From assembly GCF_003311645.1 (NCBI RefSeq), contig NZ_QEST01000162.1:1-64000 (forward strand): a DNA stretch of 64,000 nucleotides, given 5' to 3'. The position numbers and the translations under genes were made by a program. Of the stretch, positions 36,274-45,099 are shown piece by piece; within the stretch, counting starts at the first letter, position 1; the number at the start of each line of letters is the position of its first letter. The notes below the pieces were generated by a model. That model had not been told where the DNA came from and made no database searches. It saw nothing but the letters and a program-made list of their open reading frames with translations. The stretch is from Streptomyces sp. PT12. Its GTDB lineage: Bacteria; Actinomycetota; Actinomycetes; Streptomycetales; Streptomycetaceae.

Positions 36274-38028
36274 ATGGAACGCCTCGCGCCCGATGACCCG
36301 CACAGCATCGGGGGATATCGGCTGCTCGGCAGGCTGGGCGCGGGCGGGATGGGGCAGGTCTACCTGGCCCGTTCCGAACGCGGCCGCACCGTCGCGGTCA
36401 AGACGATCCAGCCGGGGCTGGCCCGCGAGCCCGACTTCAGGCGGCGGTTCACGCGGGAGATCGCGACCGCCAGGCGGGTGGGCGGGGAGTGGACCGCGCC
36501 CGTCCTCGACGCGGACACCGAGGCGGCGACGCCGTGGGTGGCCACCGGCTACATCGCGGGGCCGACGCTGCACCGCGTGGTCGCCCAGGACTATGGGCCG
36601 CTGCCCGAGCGCTCGTTGGGCTTCCTGGCCGCGGGGCTCGCCCAAGCGCTGCGCGACATCCACAGCACGGGGCTGATCCACCGCGACCTCAAACCGTCCA
36701 ACATCATGATCACCATCGAGGGCCCCCGCGTCATCGACTTCGGCATCGCCCGCGCCCTCGACGGCATCACGGGCGGCGGGCTGACCAGGACGGGCGCGGT
36801 GATCGGGTCGCCGGGGTTCATGTCGCCCGAGCAGGTGCGCGGGCTGCGGCTCGGCCCGGCGAGCGACGTCTTCTCCCTCGGCTCGGTGCTGGCCTACGCG
36901 GCGACCGGGCGGCTGCCGTTCGGCACGGGCGACAGCGGCGGGCACGCGCTGATGTTCCGCATCGTGCAGGAGGAGCCCGACCTCGACGGGGTGCCAGAGC
37001 CGCTGCGCGGGCTGGTCGCCGACTGCCTGCGCAAGGACCCGGAGCGACGCCCCACCGTCGCGGAGCTGCTCGAGCGCACGGGCGCGAACGAGCCTTCTGG
37101 GGACGCGCCGGGCGGCCCCTGGCTGCCCGCCGAGGTGCTGGCGCAGCTGGGCAGGCACGCGGTGGCGCTGCTGGAGCGCGAGGACCCGGACGCCGGGGGG
37201 CGACAGGACGGCGCGCTCGCCGCCACGACCATGTCAACGGCCCGTCCCACGGCGGCCGTTCACCCGCCGACCCACGCCGCGCACCCGGCGCACCCGCCCG
37301 CGCACGCGGCGTCCCCGCACGCGCACCCCTCCCCCGCGCCCACCTATGGCTGGGACTTCCCCGCGTCGCCCGCGCCCCCCGCGGCCCCCGTCGCACCGGC
37401 GGCGCCCCCTCCGGTGCCCGTGCGGGCCCTGACCACGGCGTTGACCTGGATGTTCGCCGGGCTGACGGTGCTCCTGACCGCCCTCGCGCTGCACCACGCC
37501 TCCGCCTTGGGCAAGACCCCCGGCTGGGAGGACGACGGGATCGGGGTCCTCGGGCGGCACCTCGCCGACCCCGAGGCCGCGATCCACGGCTCAGAGGGCG
37601 TCCTTGGCTTCGCCGTCTTCGTCGTGTGGCTCGTCTGGTTTCGGCGCGTCCGCCGCAACGCCGAGGCGATCGCGCCAGGCCGCATCCGCTACTCGGGGGC
37701 CGCATCGGTGTGGCTCTGGTTTGTCCCCCTTGTCAACTTCGCCCTGCCCAAGCAGATCGCCGACGACGTCTACCGGGTCTCGCACCCGGCGCCCCGCCCG
37801 TCCCTCGTCCTGGTCAACGCCTGGTGGACGCTGCTGCTCGGGTACTTCGCCCTCGGCGTCGTCTCTGAAGGGAGCGGGAACGCGGCGAGCGCCAGGCGCG
37901 AGCCCGGGGAAGAGGCCATCGAGCTGGCGGAGAACGGCGTCGGCGCGCTCGCCGCCCTGCTCGCGCTGCTGCTCATCCGCAGGATCAGCAGCCACCAGAA
38001 CCGCTGGCTCACCGGCGTGGCACGGTGA
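36274..38028 (+). CDS. Ser/Thr protein kinase with C-terminal DUF4328 membrane domain
   Basis: The 584 residues begin with a complete Hanks-type kinase domain: glycine loop LGAGGMGQVY, Lys43 (VAVK), catalytic HRDLKPSN (Asp138), IDFGIA (Asp155) and SPGFMSPEQ. A Pro/Ala/His-rich linker (about 310-385) leads to a DUF4328 domain with four membrane segments, unlike the sensor tails of the two kinases behind it. GGGAGGGA precedes ATG 36274. The kinase part is almost identical in DNA to that of the next gene. It is probably a membrane signal kinase, and its signal is unknown. Confidence 0.9.
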   Translation: MERLAPDDPHSIGGYRLLGRLGAGGMGQVYLARSERGRTVAVKTIQPGLAREPDFRRRFTREIATARRVGGEWTAPVLDADTEAATPWVATGYIAGPTLHRVVAQDYGPLPERSLGFLAAGLAQALRDIHSTGLIHRDLKPSNIMITIEGPRVIDFGIARALDGITGGGLTRTGAVIGSPGFMSPEQVRGLRLGPASDVFSLGSVLAYAATGRLPFGTGDSGGHALMFRIVQEEPDLDGVPEPLRGLVADCLRKDPERRPTVAELLERTGANEPSGDAPGGPWLPAEVLAQLGRHAVALLEREDPDAGGRQDGALAATTMSTARPTAAVHPPTHAAHPAHPPAHAASPHAHPSPAPTYGWDFPASPAPPAAPVAPAAPPPVPVRALTTALTWMFAGLTVLLTALALHHASALGKTPGWEDDGIGVLGRHLADPEAAIHGSEGVLGFAVFVVWLVWFRRVRRNAEAIAPGRIRYSGAASVWLWFVPLVNFALPKQIADDVYRVSHPAPRPSLVLVNAWWTLLLGYFALGVVSEGSGNAASARREPGEEAIELAENGVGALAALLALLLIRRISSHQNRWLTGVAR

Positions 38029-38122
38029 GGGGGGCCGCGGCCGACCGGCATGGGCGGCCGAACCGTTCACCTTTATTCTCGGTGGGGCAACCAACGTCAG
38101 TATCGGGGGAGTTTGCGGCGAT

Positions 38123-40135
38123 ATGGATCGGCTGACGCCACAGGACCCGCACCGGATCGGGGAGTACCGGCTGCTGGGCAGGCTCGGGGAAGGCGGGATG
38201 GGGCAGGTCTACCTGGCCCGTTCCGAACGCGGCCGCACGGTCGCGGTCAAGACGATCCGCTCCGCGCTGGCCCAGGAGCCGGACTTCAGGCGGCGGTTCG
38301 CGCAGGAGATCACCGCCGCCCGCCGGGTGGGCGGGCGTTGGACCGCGCCCGTCCTCGACGCGGACACCGAGGCGGCGACGCCCTGGGTGGCCACCGGCTA
38401 CATCGCGGGGCCATCGCTGCACGAGGTGGTCGGCCGCGACTACGGCCCGCTGCCAGAGCGCAGCGTCTCGCTGCTGGCCAACGGCCTTGCGCACGCGCTC
38501 TCCGACATCCACGGCGCCGGGCTCGCGCACCGCGACCTCAAGCCGTCCAACGTCCTGATGACGATCGACGGGCCCCGCGTCATCGACTTCGGCATCGCCC
38601 GCGCCCTCGACCCCGCCCCCGGCGAGAACCTCACGCGCACCGGCGCGACCGTCGGCTCCCCCGGCTTCATGTCGCCCGAACAGGTGCGCGGCGGGCGGAT
38701 CAGCCCGGCGAGCGACGTCTTCTGCCTGGGCTCGCTGCTCGCGTACGCGGCCACGGGGCGCACGCCGTTCGGCGCGCTGGACTCGGGCGTGCACATCCTG
38801 ATGTTCAACATCGCCGAGGAGCGGCCCGATCTCACGGGCGTGCCCGAGGGGTTGCGGGAGCTCATATCCGGCTGCCTGGCCAAGGACCCCGCCCGGCGCC
38901 TCCCCGTCGACGAGGTGCTGCGCGCCACCACGCCCGCGTCCGTCTCGCGCGAGCCGTGGCTGCCCGGCGCCCTGGTCGCCCAGCTGGGGCGGCACGCGAT
39001 CGAGCTGCTCGACTCGGAGAACCCCGAGAGCCGCACCGACCTGCCCGTCGTGCCCCCCGCGGACGCCAGGCCGTCGCCGACCCCTTCGCCCGCGCCGGGG
39101 CCGCACACCGACGCGGGCCAGGCCCGCCCCGCCCCCGCGTGGCCCTACTCCGCCTCCCCGCAGCACTCCGCCTCCCCGCAGCCGCGCCCGACGCCGATGC
39201 CGTCGCCGTACTCGCAGCCCTCGGGCTCCTACAGCCCGCCGCCGCCCTCGATGCCTTCGAGCGCGGGCTATCCCAGCTCCCCCTGGACCACGCCCTCGCC
39301 ATCGCGCGGCGGCCCCAAGCGCTCGACCGCCGTCCTGGCCACCACCGCCGTGCTCGTGGTGATGGCCGTGCTCGGCGTGCTGGTCGCCACGCAGTTCGCC
39401 GGTGGCTCGGGCGGCGGCGACGCGATCGACGAGGAGTATCTGGGCGCCTGGCAGGGCGAGTACACCTCGAGCGGCGGCGACGTGCACGAGCTGCGCTTCG
39501 AGATCGAGCAGGGCGCCGAGGGCGACATCGTCGGGCGGGCGCTGACGCTGGCCCCCGAGACCCTGTGCGTCTACCACATGCGCCTCGACGCGTTCGACGA
39601 CCGGCTCGACTTCACCGAGGAGTCCGACTGGGCCGCGCCCCCCGAGCAGTCCGACGAGGCATGCCGCGACAACGCCACGGTGCAGTCGCTCTCGCTCTAC
39701 GCGGCGGGTGACGCGCTCGACTGGAGCTACAACGACCGCTCCGCCGAGCTCCACCGCGCCCCCGCGGCCTCCGCCACCAACGTGCCCGACGCGCTCATGG
39801 GCGAGTGGCGCGACGAGTGGGAGGACCGCGACGAGGACATCGAGGGCGAGGACATCGTCACCATCTCGCAGGGCCGCGTCGGCGACGTCGTGCTGCGCTT
39901 CGCCCGCTCGCAGAACGGCGCGATGACCTGCACCTGGGAGAACCACCTGGTGGCCACGGGGGACCGGCAGATCACCCTGGGCCCCGACCAGTTGGTGGAG
40001 ACCGGCGAGGACGCGGACTGCAACGTCTATCCGGGCTTCCGGGTGTTCCAGGACGAGGGCGACGAGGACACCCTCAAGATCAATTGGCTGGATCGTCTCG
40101 ACGACGACCCCGCGGAGCTGGAACGTATCGAATAG
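38123..40135 (+). CDS. Ser/Thr protein kinase with extracytoplasmic Cys-pair repeat domain
   Basis: These 670 residues are a full kinase domain (Lys43, HRDLKPSN, IDFGIA, SPGFMSPEQ), a Pro/Ser-rich linker, one membrane segment at about 402-425, and an outer part of 240 residues. The outer part has two related repeats: one opens with GAWQGEY and has cysteines in LCVYHM and EACRD; the other opens with GEWRDEW and has TCTWENHL and DADCNVYP. I do not know a named family for these repeats; they look like a ligand-binding module outside the cell. GGGGGAG lies before ATG 38123. Confidence 0.9.
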   Translation: MDRLTPQDPHRIGEYRLLGRLGEGGMGQVYLARSERGRTVAVKTIRSALAQEPDFRRRFAQEITAARRVGGRWTAPVLDADTEAATPWVATGYIAGPSLHEVVGRDYGPLPERSVSLLANGLAHALSDIHGAGLAHRDLKPSNVLMTIDGPRVIDFGIARALDPAPGENLTRTGATVGSPGFMSPEQVRGGRISPASDVFCLGSLLAYAATGRTPFGALDSGVHILMFNIAEERPDLTGVPEGLRELISGCLAKDPARRLPVDEVLRATTPASVSREPWLPGALVAQLGRHAIELLDSENPESRTDLPVVPPADARPSPTPSPAPGPHTDAGQARPAPAWPYSASPQHSASPQPRPTPMPSPYSQPSGSYSPPPPSMPSSAGYPSSPWTTPSPSRGGPKRSTAVLATTAVLVVMAVLGVLVATQFAGGSGGGDAIDEEYLGAWQGEYTSSGGDVHELRFEIEQGAEGDIVGRALTLAPETLCVYHMRLDAFDDRLDFTEESDWAAPPEQSDEACRDNATVQSLSLYAAGDALDWSYNDRSAELHRAPAASATNVPDALMGEWRDEWEDRDEDIEGEDIVTISQGRVGDVVLRFARSQNGAMTCTWENHLVATGDRQITLGPDQLVETGEDADCNVYPGFRVFQDEGDEDTLKINWLDRLDDDPAELERIE

Positions 40136-40302
40136 GTCTCTTTCCTGTTCGCGATGTGTCAGCTTCAGGTCACGAATCAGTACGGTCACCGCCTCTGGCA
40201 GGCCGGACGGGAACCGATCACGGTTCGGCCTCTGTCCCCCTCCTTGTGTACGGTCCCCCGTATTCTCATGAGGCTTATCGGAGCGAAGGGGAGTAGCACG
40301 AC

Positions 40303-42531
40303 ATGAAACCGCTCGGGCCGACAGATCCTCAACGAGTCGGCCAATACCGGCTGCTGGGGAAATTGGGCGCCGGCGGAATGGGCAGTGTCTATCTCGCCCG
40401 CTCCGACCGCGGGCGCACGGTCGCCGTGAAGCTGGTCCAGCCCGAGCTCGCGGCACAGCCGGAGTTCCGCCGCAGGTTCCAGCAGGAGGTGGAGGCGGCC
40501 AGGCGCGTGGGCGGCGAGTGGACCGCGCCCGTGCTCGGCTGCGACACCGAGGCGGAGACGCCCTGGGTGGCCACCGGGTACGTCGCCGGGCCCTCGCTTC
40601 ACGAGGTCGTCGCGCACACCTACGGGCGGCTCCCCGAGCGCTCGCTGCGGATCCTTGCCAACGGCCTGGTCAAGGCGTTGCGCGACATCCACGCCGCGGG
40701 CCTGGTGCACCGCGACCTCAAGCCGTCCAACGTCATGATCACGATCGATGGCCCCCGCGTCATCGACTTCGGCATCGCCCGCGCCCTTGAGGCGGGCGGC
40801 GGAGGGCTGACCAGGACGGGCGCCGCCGTCGGCTCGCCCGGCTTCATGTCGCCCGAGCAGTGCCGCGGCGAGGTGCTGACGACCGCGAGCGACATCTTCT
40901 GCCTTGGCTCGGTGCTGACGTTCGCGGCGACCGGGTCCACGCCGTTCGGCGACGCCAACAGCGCCATGACCGCGCTCATGCTGCGGATCGTCCAGGGCCA
41001 GCAGGACCTCAGCGAGGTGCCCGAGGGGCTGCGCGGCCTGATCGAGCGCTGCCTGGCCCAGCACCCGGCCGACCGGCCCGAGCTCGACGAGCTGATCGCG
41101 CTCACCGAGTCAGACCCGGCCGACGAGGAGCCGTGGCTGCCGGGCGCGCTGGTGGCCAAGCTCGGTCGGCACGCGGTCGAGCTGCTCGACTCCGAAGACC
41201 CGCTCCAGGCGCCGCCCAAGCCCGCGAACCAGCCGACGCCCGCGATGCCGCAGGTCCCGCCGACGCCCGCGCCGCCCACGGCCATACCCGCGCCGCCGCA
41301 GAGCGCGCCCACGCAGATCGCCGCCCCGGCCACGCCGCCGCCGTCCCCGCCGCCCTCGCCACACCCCAACGCCCCGGCCGACCCGATGGCGACGATGACC
41401 GCGCAGATGCCCGGCTATGGCACCCCGCCGCCCGCGGGCTATGGAACGCCCCAGCCCGGTGGCGGCTATGGCACCCCGCCGCCCGCCAGCGGCTACGGCT
41501 ATCCGCAGGCGCCCGGCACGCCGGGCTACGGCTCGCCCGAAGTGGGCGCGGTCCAGGGCCCCTACGGCCCCGGCTACCCCGGTGGCGTGCCACCTGGCGG
41601 CCAGGGTCCTGGCCACCGCGGCGGCGGGAACCGGAAGAACGTCACCTGGCTCATCGTCGCCGCCGTCGCCGTCTTCGCGCTGGCCGCGGGCGTCGCGGTG
41701 ATGTCCATGAGCGGCGGCGAGGACGACCCGGACGACGACGGGGCGGCCCAGCCGATCCCGGCCCCGGACGGCCCGACCGACGGCCCCACGGACGACCCGA
41801 CCGACGACCCGACCGACGACCCCACCGACGACCCCACCGACGACCCGGAGCCCGGTGGCGGCACCGTCGGCTACCAGTTCATCGGCGCGTGGGAGGGCGA
41901 GGTGTTCAGCGACGGCGAGTCGCGGGGCTGGTTCCAGCGGATCGAGATCAACGAGGGCTCCGCGGGCGAGACGGTCGCCACCCAGTGGACGCTGCTCAGC
42001 ACGCTGCTGTGCACCGAGGAGTCCGAGCTGGTCTCCGGCGGTGACACGCTGACCCTTGAGGGCACCGGCACCACCAACACCGTGCCGTCGAGCGACCCCG
42101 ACCGCTGCGAGCCCTATGGCGAGCAGACGATCGAGGCCCAGAGCGACGGCACGCTGCTGTGGTCCGCGGGCTCGCTGACGGCCGAGCTGACGATGTCCAA
42201 CCTGTCCCAGAGCGGCGACGGCATCCCGATCGCCGTCTACCAGAACACCTACGAGGGGCCCGACTGGGACGTGACGATCGCGCACAGCGCCTCGGCTGGC
42301 GAGGTCGCGGCCACCTACACCAACGGCACCTGCACATGGGAGTCGCACATGGTCGCCAACCCCACGGACACGATGATGGTGGGCCCGGCCGAGGCGACGT
42401 CGGGCGACTGCGACCCGCTGCCCTCATACACGATCACGTGGACGCTCGAGGCGGGCGAGAGCGACGCCCAGGAGCTCCAGTTCACGGGCTTCGGCACCGA
42501 CGACTCGTTCACGGTGCAGTACACCGGCTGA
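40303..42531 (+). CDS. Ser/Thr protein kinase with tandem TCTWE-type sensor repeats
   Basis: The protein (742 residues) has a kinase domain with all catalytic residues (Lys43, HRDLKPSN, IDFGIA), a long linker rich in Pro and in GYGTP repeats, a membrane segment at about 446-468, an acidic Asp-Pro-Thr repeat, and two outer repeats of the type seen in the preceding kinase (GAWEGEV with LCTEES and DRCEPY; YQNTYEG with TCTWESHM and GDCDPLP). The tail is clearly homologous to the previous kinase though more diverged than the kinase domains. A 20-base terminator closes the cluster. Confidence 0.9.
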   Translation: MKPLGPTDPQRVGQYRLLGKLGAGGMGSVYLARSDRGRTVAVKLVQPELAAQPEFRRRFQQEVEAARRVGGEWTAPVLGCDTEAETPWVATGYVAGPSLHEVVAHTYGRLPERSLRILANGLVKALRDIHAAGLVHRDLKPSNVMITIDGPRVIDFGIARALEAGGGGLTRTGAAVGSPGFMSPEQCRGEVLTTASDIFCLGSVLTFAATGSTPFGDANSAMTALMLRIVQGQQDLSEVPEGLRGLIERCLAQHPADRPELDELIALTESDPADEEPWLPGALVAKLGRHAVELLDSEDPLQAPPKPANQPTPAMPQVPPTPAPPTAIPAPPQSAPTQIAAPATPPPSPPPSPHPNAPADPMATMTAQMPGYGTPPPAGYGTPQPGGGYGTPPPASGYGYPQAPGTPGYGSPEVGAVQGPYGPGYPGGVPPGGQGPGHRGGGNRKNVTWLIVAAVAVFALAAGVAVMSMSGGEDDPDDDGAAQPIPAPDGPTDGPTDDPTDDPTDDPTDDPTDDPEPGGGTVGYQFIGAWEGEVFSDGESRGWFQRIEINEGSAGETVATQWTLLSTLLCTEESELVSGGDTLTLEGTGTTNTVPSSDPDRCEPYGEQTIEAQSDGTLLWSAGSLTAELTMSNLSQSGDGIPIAVYQNTYEGPDWDVTIAHSASAGEVAATYTNGTCTWESHMVANPTDTMMVGPAEATSGDCDPLPSYTITWTLEAGESDAQELQFTGFGTDDSFTVQYTG
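41771..41849 (+). repeat. 12-base tandem repeat encoding Asp-Asp-Pro-Thr
   Basis: GACGACCCGACC is repeated with small changes (GACGACCCCACC) about six times and encodes a GPTD/DPTD spacer just outside the membrane in the third kinase. It probably holds the sensor part off the membrane. Copy number may vary between strains. Confidence 0.85.
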
Positions 42532-42546
42532 CGGGCGGGGCGAGCA

Positions 42547-42592
42547 CACGACGAGCGGGCCGGGCGCGGGGGCGCCCGGCCCGCTCGTCGTG
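42547..42592 (+). terminator. terminator of the kinase cluster
   Basis: CACGACGAGCGGGCCGGGCG and its complement form a stem of about 20 base pairs with a short G-rich loop, 15 bases after the third kinase stop. Confidence 0.8.
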
Positions 42593-42659
42593 GGATTGGC
42601 GGAGGAGTGGGAGACGCTGACCGTATGAGGGCGACCGGATAGAGGTTCATCCTGTGCGG

Positions 42660-42896
42660 GAGCCGGACCCGTGGGCGCGCGTTGCGGGCGGGGCGCTCGC
42701 GTTCGTGGACGGTGAAGATGACCGGCGTCTGGGGCGCGGCTTCCTCGAACTGGTGGGCCAGGGCGAGCGCCTTCTCCAGCTCGGGCCGCACCTTGACGCG
42801 GGTACCGATCCGCTCGGAGAAGCTCTTGTGGCACTCCGCCCGGCGGAGGGCTTCGAGCTGGCTGGCCAGCTCCTGGCGGGCGGTGGACGTGCGGGC
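42660..42896 (-). pseudogene. fragment of a serine recombinase (resolvase)
   Basis: Reading left from 42896 the frame gives TSTARQELASQLEALRRAE, SERIGTRVKVRPELEKALAL and APQTPVIFTVHERERPARNA, which is the middle of a Tn3-type resolvase catalytic domain. The N-terminal strand with the catalytic serine and the C-terminal helix-turn-helix are missing, and there is no start codon. It is a dead remnant of a transposon, resting between the kinase terminator and the ArsR-like gene. Confidence 0.75.
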
Positions 42897-43088
42897 GTTA
42901 CCCGATCCGGATCGGCCGCTCGGTGGGGGGCGCGGGCATGGCGGCGAGTGCGGGGCCCTGCCGCCAGGGTCGGCCGGGGCGCCGGTCGGCGGGGAAGAGC
43001 CTTGGGTGGTTGCCCGGCGGATCTTGTGGCCGTCTGATGGCCGACTCGTTGCGCGGGGCTGGGCGGAAGTAGCTGCCGGACGCCGTCG

Positions 43089-43586
43089 TCAGGGCCGGTT
43101 CGGGTCCGAGTGCACCACCAGGAAGAGCGACCAGGCGGGCGCGGCTGGGTCGTCCGGGCGGGCGGCGAACTCTTCCAGCAGATCCTTGAGCCGGGTGCGG
43201 AACTCCTCCATCTGCGGCGGTGGCAGGCGCAGCGCCATCCTGATGCCCTCGGCCTCGGTCGCGGGAACGAGGGCGAGTTCCTCCAGGAACGCGTCGAGCA
43301 TCGACCGGTCCAGCGCGGGCGTTTCGAGGTGCCAGCTCTTGCGCGTCGCCAGATAGGGGATCTCTCGTGCGCCGCGCGCGCCGCGCCGTTCTTCCTGCGC
43401 CTCCAAGAAGCCGGTGCGGACCAGCGTTCTGGTGTGGTGCAGCACGCTGGCCGGGTCTCGACCGAGGATCGCCGCGATCTCCTTGTTCGTGTGCGGCTTC
43501 CGCACGCAGATACGCAGGATGCGCAGGCGGAGGGCGGAGGCGAGTGCCTTCGCCTCCGCGTCGGTCGCCGGCCGGCGTTCGGTCAT
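43089..43586 (-). CDS. ArsR-like winged-helix regulator
   Basis: This 165-residue protein starts with a winged helix (AEAKALASALRLRILRICVRKPHTNKEIAAILGRDPASVLHHTRTLVRTGFL) of the ArsR/DUF7347-like type. The second half is helical (LDAFLEELALVPATEAEGIRMALRL) with no metal-binding cysteine motif, so it probably senses something other than a metal. ATG 43586 is chosen because upstream sequence has no homology. It is divergent from a methyltransferase, and the perfect palindrome at 43635-43660 lies between them, making self-control and control of the neighbour likely. Confidence 0.8.
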   Translation of the reverse strand: MTERRPATDAEAKALASALRLRILRICVRKPHTNKEIAAILGRDPASVLHHTRTLVRTGFLEAQEERRGARGAREIPYLATRKSWHLETPALDRSMLDAFLEELALVPATEAEGIRMALRLPPPQMEEFRTRLKDLLEEFAARPDDPAAPAWSLFLVVHSDPNRP

Positions 43587-43634
43587 GATCAGCAGCCTAC
43601 TGAAGAGGGGGCAGCCCGTTGAAGGGCCGAACGC

Positions 43635-43660
43635 GAGTGATTGACAAAACTCAATCACTC
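43635..43660. promoter_or_regulatory. operator between the ArsR-like and methyltransferase genes
   Basis: GAGTGATTGA, six bases, TCAATCACTC: perfect ten-base arms. TTGACA at 43641 overlaps it and is a good -35 for the methyltransferase; the -10 is less clear. The site would close the promoters in both directions. Confidence 0.75.
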
Positions 43661-43747
43661 GTCCAGGGTACCGCTGTGCCCCTCACAGCCGGGGGATCCG
43701 CAGATCGCCCGCCACGCCCACCGTGGCCCGAACGAACGAGGTCAACC

Positions 43748-44581
43748 ATGCCGAACCGTCCCGGAACCACCGGCGGGAGGGCCGCTCCCGAGAGCCCTGC
43801 AGAACAGGCGGATGTCCCACCGAACCGGCAGATGGCGTCCTGGGTCAGTCCCGTCGAGGCTCCTCCGGGGCCCGGGGAGAGGGTGAACGACTACGACAGT
43901 TTCGCCGAGGCGTACGCGGCCGGGAACGAGACCAGCCTCCTCAACGCCTACTATGCGCGCCCCGCGATAGTGGACTTGGCCGGCGACGTGGCGGGCCGCC
44001 GCATCCTCGACGCCGGCTGCGGCGCCGGCCCCGTGGCCGCAGACCTGCGCGAGCGGGGCGCCGTCGTCGCCGGCTTCGACTCCAGCGCCGGGATGCTGGA
44101 GCTGGCCAGGCGGCGGCTCGGCGAGGGCGTGGTGCTGGAACGCGCCGAACTGGGCGGCCCGCTGCCCTTCGCCGACGCCGGGTTCGACGACGTCGTCGCC
44201 TCCCTGGTCCTGCACTACCTGGAGGACTGGACGACGGCCCTGGCCGAACTGCGGCGCGTGCTGAAGCCCGGCGGCCGCCTCATCGGGTCCGTCCACCACC
44301 CCTTCGTCCAGCACATGACGGCACCGCCAGGAACCGACTACTTCGCGACCCGCTCCACCTCCCAGTGGTGGGAACTCGGCGGCACCAAGCACCTGATGAC
44401 CTTCTGGGACCGGCCGTTGCACGCGATCACCGACGCGTTCACCGCGGCCGGCTTCCGGATCGACGTCATCAGCGAACCGGCCCCGGGGCCCGGCACCCGC
44501 GAACGGTTCCCCGAGGTCTTCGAGCAGAGGGAGTCGGGCAAGTTCCTGTGCTTCCTGTTCTTCGTCCTCACGAAGGCGTGA
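43748..44581 (+). CDS. class I SAM-dependent methyltransferase
   Basis: This 277-residue enzyme has the methyltransferase-11 core: motif I ILDAGCGAGPVAADL near residue 85, the acidic residue at the end of the next strand in VVAGFDSSAGML, and LKPGGRLIGSVHHPF. An N-terminal disordered stretch of about 45 residues precedes it. The substrate, a small molecule, is not evident. It is expressed divergently from the ArsR-like gene over a perfect operator, in a patch of mobile remnants, and looks like acquired cargo. Confidence 0.85.
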   Translation: MPNRPGTTGGRAAPESPAEQADVPPNRQMASWVSPVEAPPGPGERVNDYDSFAEAYAAGNETSLLNAYYARPAIVDLAGDVAGRRILDAGCGAGPVAADLRERGAVVAGFDSSAGMLELARRRLGEGVVLERAELGGPLPFADAGFDDVVASLVLHYLEDWTTALAELRRVLKPGGRLIGSVHHPFVQHMTAPPGTDYFATRSTSQWWELGGTKHLMTFWDRPLHAITDAFTAAGFRIDVISEPAPGPGTRERFPEVFEQRESGKFLCFLFFVLTKA

Positions 44582-44622
44582 CCTCCGCCCGTAGGCGCGG
44601 GCCGTCGGCCAAGGAGCCGACT

Positions 44623-44883
44623 TCACGCACGCCTCGTACGGCGTCGCGGATTCGGCAGCAGCGTCGCGGCGGCAGCCGTCACCCGCGCGAGGCCCCCGTC
44701 GCGTTCGCCGTCCTTGCCCTGCTTCTCCTCAGCGGCGATGGCGCCCTGGAGGTGCTTGGTCGCCCACCACCGCCACTCGGTGGCCAGCGGCGCGGGCAGG
44801 TCCCGGGGCAGCTCGACGGCGTCCAGCAGCTCGGCCGGGCGTCCGGCGGCGGCCTTCGCGGCGGCCGACAGCTCCGCCTTCAT
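44623..44883 (-). CDS. small unknown protein, plasmid-like
   Basis: This 86-residue protein is not one I recognise. It is helical with the segment MKAELSAAAKAAAGRPAELLDAVELPRDLPAPLATEWRWWATKHL and a very basic end, RRRTRRA. ATG 44883 overlaps the stop of the fragment before it (ATGA), as in plasmid operons. Because the upstream partner is truncated and no promoter is seen, it may not be expressed. Confidence 0.5.
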   Translation of the reverse strand: MKAELSAAAKAAAGRPAELLDAVELPRDLPAPLATEWRWWATKHLQGAIAAEEKQGKDGERDGGLARVTAAAATLLPNPRRRTRRA

Positions 44884-45042
44884 CCGGGCAGGACCTTCTG
44901 GTAGCAGTCCCAGCGGCGCGGCTTCTTCTTCGCCGCCGCCTCGGGGGTGACCATCACGGTGTGCCCGCACTCGGGGTAGGTGTAAAAGACGGGGTACCCG
45001 ACGCACTCGCGGCAGGCCGCAACGTCGCCGTTCTCAGCCCTG
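44880..45042 (-). pseudogene. C-terminal fragment of a zinc-finger-like plasmid gene
   Basis: The frame shows NGDVAACRECVGYPVFYTYPECGHTVMVTPE with CxxC and CxH residues and a Lys/Arg-rich end. There is no start codon where homology would require one, and the pterin dehydratase gene begins 57 bases away on the other strand. It appears to be the tail of a gene cut at a junction. The family is unknown to me. Confidence 0.45.
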
Positions 45043-45099
45043 GGATGCCGCGGTCGGACAGGAGTTGACCGATGTGCTCGCGCCGGTGACCGAGAGGGG

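Noticed and set aside
37260-37420. Repeated CCCGCGCACGCG-like sequence in the first kinase
   Set aside because: It encodes the Pro/Ala/His linker; low complexity from GC-rich codons, not a CRISPR or separate repeat.
42640-43040. Plus-strand frame starting at 42654 opposite the resolvase fragment
   Set aside because: The minus strand has recognisable resolvase sequence; the plus frame is its shadow.
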